From NCBI GenBank assembly GCA_036268075.1, contig DATAUV010000117.1, positions 231,042 through 295,041 on the forward strand: a DNA stretch of 64,000 nt. Reading direction: 5' to 3'. Position 1 is the stretch's first letter, and each line of letters starts with the position of its first letter. This stretch comes from DATARH01 sp036268075. Its GTDB lineage: Bacteria; Pseudomonadota; Alphaproteobacteria; ATCC43930; CGMCC-115725. The translations under genes and the position numbers were made by a program. Shown in pieces: positions 59,427 through 64,000 of the stretch. Below the pieces are notes generated by a model. That model was not told where the DNA came from and ran no database searches. It was given only the letters and a program-made list of their open reading frames with translations.

Positions 59427-60275
59427 ATGCTACCCACCGCCATCATCGTGTTTCGCGAGGTGCTCGAGGCCGCGCTGATCGTCGGCGTCGTGCTCGCCGC
59501 GAGCCGCGGCGTGCCGGCACGCGGGCGCTGGGTGTGCTGCGGCATCGTCGCCGGCATCCTCGGGGCGATGACAGTTGCCGCCGGCGCGGGCGGGATCAGC
59601 GCCGCGATCGACGGCATGGGCCAGGAATTGTTCGACGCGGCGATCCTGTTCGCGGCGGTCGGGATGCTCGGCTGGCACAATATCTGGATGAGCCGGCACG
59701 GCCGCGACATGGCCTCGGAGGCCCTCAAGCTCGGCAGCGACGTGCGCGCCGGCGCACGGCCGCTCTGGGCGCTCGCGACCGTCGTCGGGCTCGCAGTGTT
59801 GCGCGAGGGCTCGGAGATCGTACTGTTCCTCTACGGCATCATGCTGGCCGGCGCGGGCGGCGGACCGGTCGCGATGGTGATCGGCGGCGCGCTTGGCCTC
59901 GCGGCGGGCGCGGCGGCCGGCACGGCGATCTATCTCGGCCTCGTCAGCATTCCGCTGCGCTACCTGTTCACCGTGACGAGCTGGCTGGTGTTGCTGCTGG
60001 CCGCCGGCATGGCATCGCAGGGCGCGGCCTTTCTGATGCAGGCGGATCTGGTGCCGGCGCTCGGCAGCAATCTGTGGGACACCTCATTCCTGCTGAGCGA
60101 AACCAGCCTCGCCGGCCGGATGCTGCACACGCTGATCGGATACTCGGCGCAGCCGGCCGGGATCCAGGTCGTGTTTTACCTGGCGACGCTCGTCGTCATC
60201 GGTGGGCTGATGCGATTGATCGGTGGCAGCCGACCGGGCACGGTCGGCCGCCCCGCCGCAACACCCGCGGAATAA
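59427..60275 (+). CDS. FTR1-family iron permease
   Basis: A 282-residue, seven-helix iron permease. The two R-E-x-x-E metal motifs are REVLE (Arg10-Glu14) and REGSE (Arg126-Glu130), as expected for this family. It takes up iron across the inner membrane, probably after oxidation or by a proton-driven route. It is flanked by the cupredoxin gene and by an outer-membrane protein gene in the same orientation, with a TTGCAA-type operator upstream. Confidence 0.92.
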   Translation: MLPTAIIVFREVLEAALIVGVVLAASRGVPARGRWVCCGIVAGILGAMTVAAGAGGISAAIDGMGQELFDAAILFAAVGMLGWHNIWMSRHGRDMASEALKLGSDVRAGARPLWALATVVGLAVLREGSEIVLFLYGIMLAGAGGGPVAMVIGGALGLAAGAAAGTAIYLGLVSIPLRYLFTVTSWLVLLLAAGMASQGAAFLMQADLVPALGSNLWDTSFLLSETSLAGRMLHTLIGYSAQPAGIQVVFYLATLVVIGGLMRLIGGSRPGTVGRPAATPAE

Positions 60276-60328
60276 CAAGCATCCGTCAGGCCCATCCTCC
60301 TCCCCCCCGTCTTGGAAAGATACTGCGA

Positions 60329-61078
60329 ATGCGTCGCACCCGCACATTGATGCTCGCCCTCGCCGTCCTGCTCGCCGCTGCGCCGGCGCGCGCCGATTTC
60401 AAGGTGCAGATGCCGGATGCGGAGTATGGCGAATGGGAGATCGAACCGATCGGCTCCTATGGCGTCGGCCATAATCCCGACGCCAGCAACGAGCAGAGCT
60501 TCGTCACGGAGTTCGGTTACGGCGTCACGCCATTCTGGCACACCGAGATGGAATTCGAGACCGAGCGCGAGCCGGGGCGCAACAACCACCTCAAATTCGT
60601 CCAGCTCACTACCGAGAACCAGTTCCAGTTCACCGAGCGGGGCCAATATTGGCTCGACCCCGGCTTCTTCATCGAATACGGCCAAGTGCTGAGCAAGGGC
60701 GCGCCGAACGAGACGACGTTCGGGCCGATCCTGCGCAAGGAGATCGGCCCGACGATCAATACCGTGAACCTGTTCATCGAGAAGGACATCGGCGGCTTTT
60801 CTTCGGGCCGACCTGTTTTTTCCTATGCCGTCGAAACCCGGATCGCCCTCGGCACCCCGGTAGAGCCGGGCATTCAGGCGTACGGCACACCGGGCCCATT
60901 CGGCCATTTCGCGCCGGTCAGCCAACAGGATCACCGCATCGGGCCTCAGCTTTTCGGCGCTTTCTACCAGTTCGGCCCCGGCACGCTGAAATGGAATGGC
61001 GGGCTGCTCTTCGGCCTGACACCGGCGGCGCCGCGCGAGACCTTGCGTTGGCAGGCCGAATACGAAATTCGCTTCTGA
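60329..61078 (+). CDS. Outer-membrane beta-barrel-like protein, unknown family
   Basis: A 249-residue protein with a signal peptide (TLMLALAVLLAAAPARA) and alternating-residue beta strands rich in aromatics and glycine (EWEIEPIGSYGVGHNP, RWQAEYEIRF). It ends in Phe, typical of barrel proteins recognised by the BAM machinery. I do not know its family. As the third gene of the operon it could be the outer-membrane channel or receptor for the iron source. Confidence 0.7.
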   Translation: MRRTRTLMLALAVLLAAAPARADFKVQMPDAEYGEWEIEPIGSYGVGHNPDASNEQSFVTEFGYGVTPFWHTEMEFETEREPGRNNHLKFVQLTTENQFQFTERGQYWLDPGFFIEYGQVLSKGAPNETTFGPILRKEIGPTINTVNLFIEKDIGGFSSGRPVFSYAVETRIALGTPVEPGIQAYGTPGPFGHFAPVSQQDHRIGPQLFGAFYQFGPGTLKWNGGLLFGLTPAAPRETLRWQAEYEIRF

Positions 61079-61226
61079 GCCGACCATTTCTCGCAAGCGC
61101 CGGATTAACGCTGATTTTGCGCGCTATTGCGGCGTATTAACCATGAAAACGAGACGTATTTATTTGGCATTCTAATTAATCTTCCTCTCAGCCGGCAGGA
61201 CAAACAAGCCGGGGGAGGATGACCAC
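61079..61226. other. AT-rich intergenic region with CtrA-like sites
   Basis: 148 bases, more AT-rich than the surroundings, including the CtrA-type site annotated at 61137-61144 and further TTAA half-sites (61105-61108, 61176-61179). A short GCCGG...CCGG stem appears near 61190. No small ORF of note. It probably holds the promoter of the small membrane gene that follows. Confidence 0.45.
61137..61144 (+). promoter_or_regulatory. CtrA-type site TTAACCAT
   Basis: An exact match to the CtrA half-site, 83 nt before the start of the small membrane gene. CtrA boxes consist of TTAA-spaced pairs, and further TTAA sequences occur nearby. The match is short and could be chance, but a SciP gene lies close by. 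Confidence 0.35.
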
Positions 61227-61550
61227 TTGCCATACCTGTCGAATACCTTATTGCCCTTCACGGCCCTCGCATTAACCATTACGCCAATCGGAAATGTCGC
61301 GTTGGGCCTCGTGTTGTTGCTGGTTGCCGATCTCGCGATCGCGCTGGCGATCGCCCGCATGATCGCGGCGCGACGCAAGAAAGCGGAAAGCACCGGTTCG
61401 GTAGTCGTGATCAACAGCGACATGCCGATGCACCTGCTCCGTCGCGTGGAACCGGCGCTGCGCTCGCGACGTCCAATGGGCGTCGTCGAGATGCAGGTTC
61501 GCTGGCGTCAGGCTGCGGAGGCGCACCGCCGCAATCGCCAAAACGTCTGA
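61227..61550 (+). CDS. Small membrane protein of 107 residues
   Basis: A TTG start with an excellent SD (GGGGGAGG, 9 nt upstream) leads into a protein with one strong membrane helix (VALGLVLLLVADLAIALAIA) and a basic C-terminal half that ends NRQNV. No family is recognised. The region before it carries CtrA-like sites, so cell-cycle regulation is possible. The TTG start is not certain, as no conserved homologue could be compared. Confidence 0.5.
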   Translation: MPYLSNTLLPFTALALTITPIGNVALGLVLLLVADLAIALAIARMIAARRKKAESTGSVVVINSDMPMHLLRRVEPALRSRRPMGVVEMQVRWRQAAEAHRRNRQNV

Positions 61551-61569
61551 CAGCGGCTTATAGGGCACA

Positions 61570-61848
61570 TCAATCGCCCTGATAGTATTGGACCAGGCTC
61601 CAAACTCCGATCACGATAAAGCCGATTCCAGCAAACAGCTTGAGCGGAATGTTCTGGAGCCATCGCCCGCCATAGGCACCGAGCGTCACCGAGATCGCTG
61701 TACCCAGCACCAGCGCCGAGGCGGCGGCGATAAATACCGAGAATGCCGCCCCCTTGCGCTCGGAGGCGAAGAGCACCGTCGCGATCTGCGTCTTGTCGCC
61801 AAGCTCGGCCACAAAGATCGTAAAGAACATCGTAATGAGCTGGCCCAT
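61570..61848 (-). CDS. TMEM165/GDT1-family (UPF0016) half-size cation transporter
   Basis: A 92-residue membrane protein with one GDT1 motif, AELGDKTQIATV (15-26). Full members of the family have two such motifs, so two small proteins must pair, as in other bacteria. The family transports Mn2+/Ca2+. It is transcribed after the Nudix gene, 100 bases upstream on the same strand. I looked for a yybP-ykoY manganese riboswitch in that gap without success. Confidence 0.82.
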   Translation of the reverse strand: MGQLITMFFTIFVAELGDKTQIATVLFASERKGAAFSVFIAAASALVLGTAISVTLGAYGGRWLQNIPLKLFAGIGFIVIGVWSLVQYYQGD

Positions 61849-61948
61849 CCGCGGCGCCTCTTTCTCGCTGGTAGCGGGAGAGACAATACAAGAAGCCCAC
61901 TCGACCCCAAGCCTAGAACCGCGCCGCCGACATAGTGTCGCGCCGGAA

Positions 61949-62422
61949 TCAGGCCTGGGCGACCAGCGCGAGGTCGAATAGCGGAATCAGCGTCGGAAAG
62001 GTCGGATATTTCCCGGCGAGGATGTCGTCGCGGGTCGCCCAGGCAACCGCCGCCGCATCGTCACCCGCCACCCCGTCGCCCGCCCGCCAGATGCCGCGCA
62101 CCGCGACCAGCACGTAGTGGAACTGCACCCGCCCTTCGTCATCGCGGCTGACTGCATCGTTGACGTTGAGCACGCCGGCCGCATCGGCGGTGATCGCAGT
62201 CTCCTCCAAGAGCTCGCGCATCGCGCCCTCGGCGACCGTCTCGCCGAGCTCGAGCACCCCGCCCGGAAATCCCCACCGCCCCGCATTGGGCTGCTGCGCC
62301 CGCTGGACGATCAGCACCTTGTCGTCGCGCAGAACCACCGCGAGCACCGCAACCAGCGGCCGATCGGGATAACGGCGCGCGGCCCGGCGCGCTTCGAGTT
62401 CCTCGGCTGACGGAGTCGGCAC
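61949..62422 (-). CDS. Nudix hydrolase (ADP-ribose pyrophosphatase-like)
   Basis: A 157-residue Nudix protein from GTG 62422; other starts are possible. The Nudix box is GGVLELGETVAEGAMREL followed by LEETAI: all the key Glu residues are present but the last Gly is Ala. It probably hydrolyses ADP-ribose or an oxidised nucleotide. It follows thiC by 11 bases on the same strand. Confidence 0.82.
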   Translation of the reverse strand: MPTPSAEELEARRAARRYPDRPLVAVLAVVLRDDKVLIVQRAQQPNAGRWGFPGGVLELGETVAEGAMRELLEETAITADAAGVLNVNDAVSRDDEGRVQFHYVLVAVRGIWRAGDGVAGDDAAAVAWATRDDILAGKYPTFPTLIPLFDLALVAQA

Positions 62423-62433
62423 CAAAGGCCGGC

Positions 62434-64000
<1,567 letters not shown>

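Noticed and set aside
61849..61948. yybP-ykoY manganese riboswitch upstream of the GDT1-type gene
   Set aside because: The gap lacks the conserved GGGGAGUAG core; a few CU-rich similarities are not enough.

Overview
The window reads as a piece of chromosome from a GC-rich alphaproteobacterium, probably close to the Rhodospirillales. The support is a SciP (DUF1153) CtrA-partner gene, the yqeY-dnaG-rpoD macromolecular synthesis block followed by a CAT-anticodon tRNA, the carA-carB-greA-Lrp and trxB-LysR neighbourhoods, and strongly GC-ending codons almost throughout. There is no phage, integrase, transposase or CRISPR array. All assignments come from reading the sequence and from memory of protein families; no database was searched.

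Layout. 1-195: start of a membrane-anchored protein running off the left edge. 849-3448: NarL-type response regulator and histidine kinase pair. 3550-7066: branched-chain-type 2-oxoacid dehydrogenase E1 alpha, E1 beta and E2, without E3. 7391-13010: acyl-CoA/SDR enzymes, a capsule-type glycosyltransferase, and a kinase-fold protein beside a ThDP enzyme. 13111-17803: tRNA, rpoD, dnaG, yqeY. 17857-23565: carA, carB, greA and an Lrp/AsnC regulator, laced with palindromic repeats. 23651-27796: ELM1-like protein, double-PAP2 phosphatase and a large orphan. 27841-29788: trxB and a LysR regulator. 29912-30072: an intergenic, multi-hairpin RNA candidate. 30143-31678: a Ku protein with a long Pro/Glu linker and an unusual C-terminal domain. 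31774-35270: threonine-synthase-like enzyme, a secreted ADYC-type protein with a small NALTT-repeat partner, and an AraC regulator. 35383-38529: three luciferase-like (LLM) oxidoreductases. 38706-42123: cupin, lytic transglycosylase, MBL hydrolase, sulfite-oxidase-like protein. 42182-47588: selenocysteine operon (NDH-SelD fusion, selA, selB). 47595-58370: catabolic and CoA-linked genes with transporters, probably used on organic acids or cyclic amide-type substrates. 58534-61078: sciP, then an iron-uptake operon (cupredoxin, FTR1, outer-membrane protein). 61227-64000: small membrane proteins, Nudix and the truncated thiC.

How the parts work together. Several operons are tightly coupled by 4-nt start/stop overlaps: the kinase with its regulator, ELM1 with PAP2, selD-selA-selB, the LLM pair, and the MFS gene with the next gene. 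Five families of palindromic interspersed repeats fill intergenic gaps. One sits in frame inside the E2 linker and another forms a 22-bp hairpin ending 3 nt before the carB start codon.

Most notable unknowns: the Ku fusion, the intergenic structured RNA, the NALTT/ADYC pair, the low-GC codon island inside a cyclase gene, and an isomerase-family protein lacking both family cysteines.
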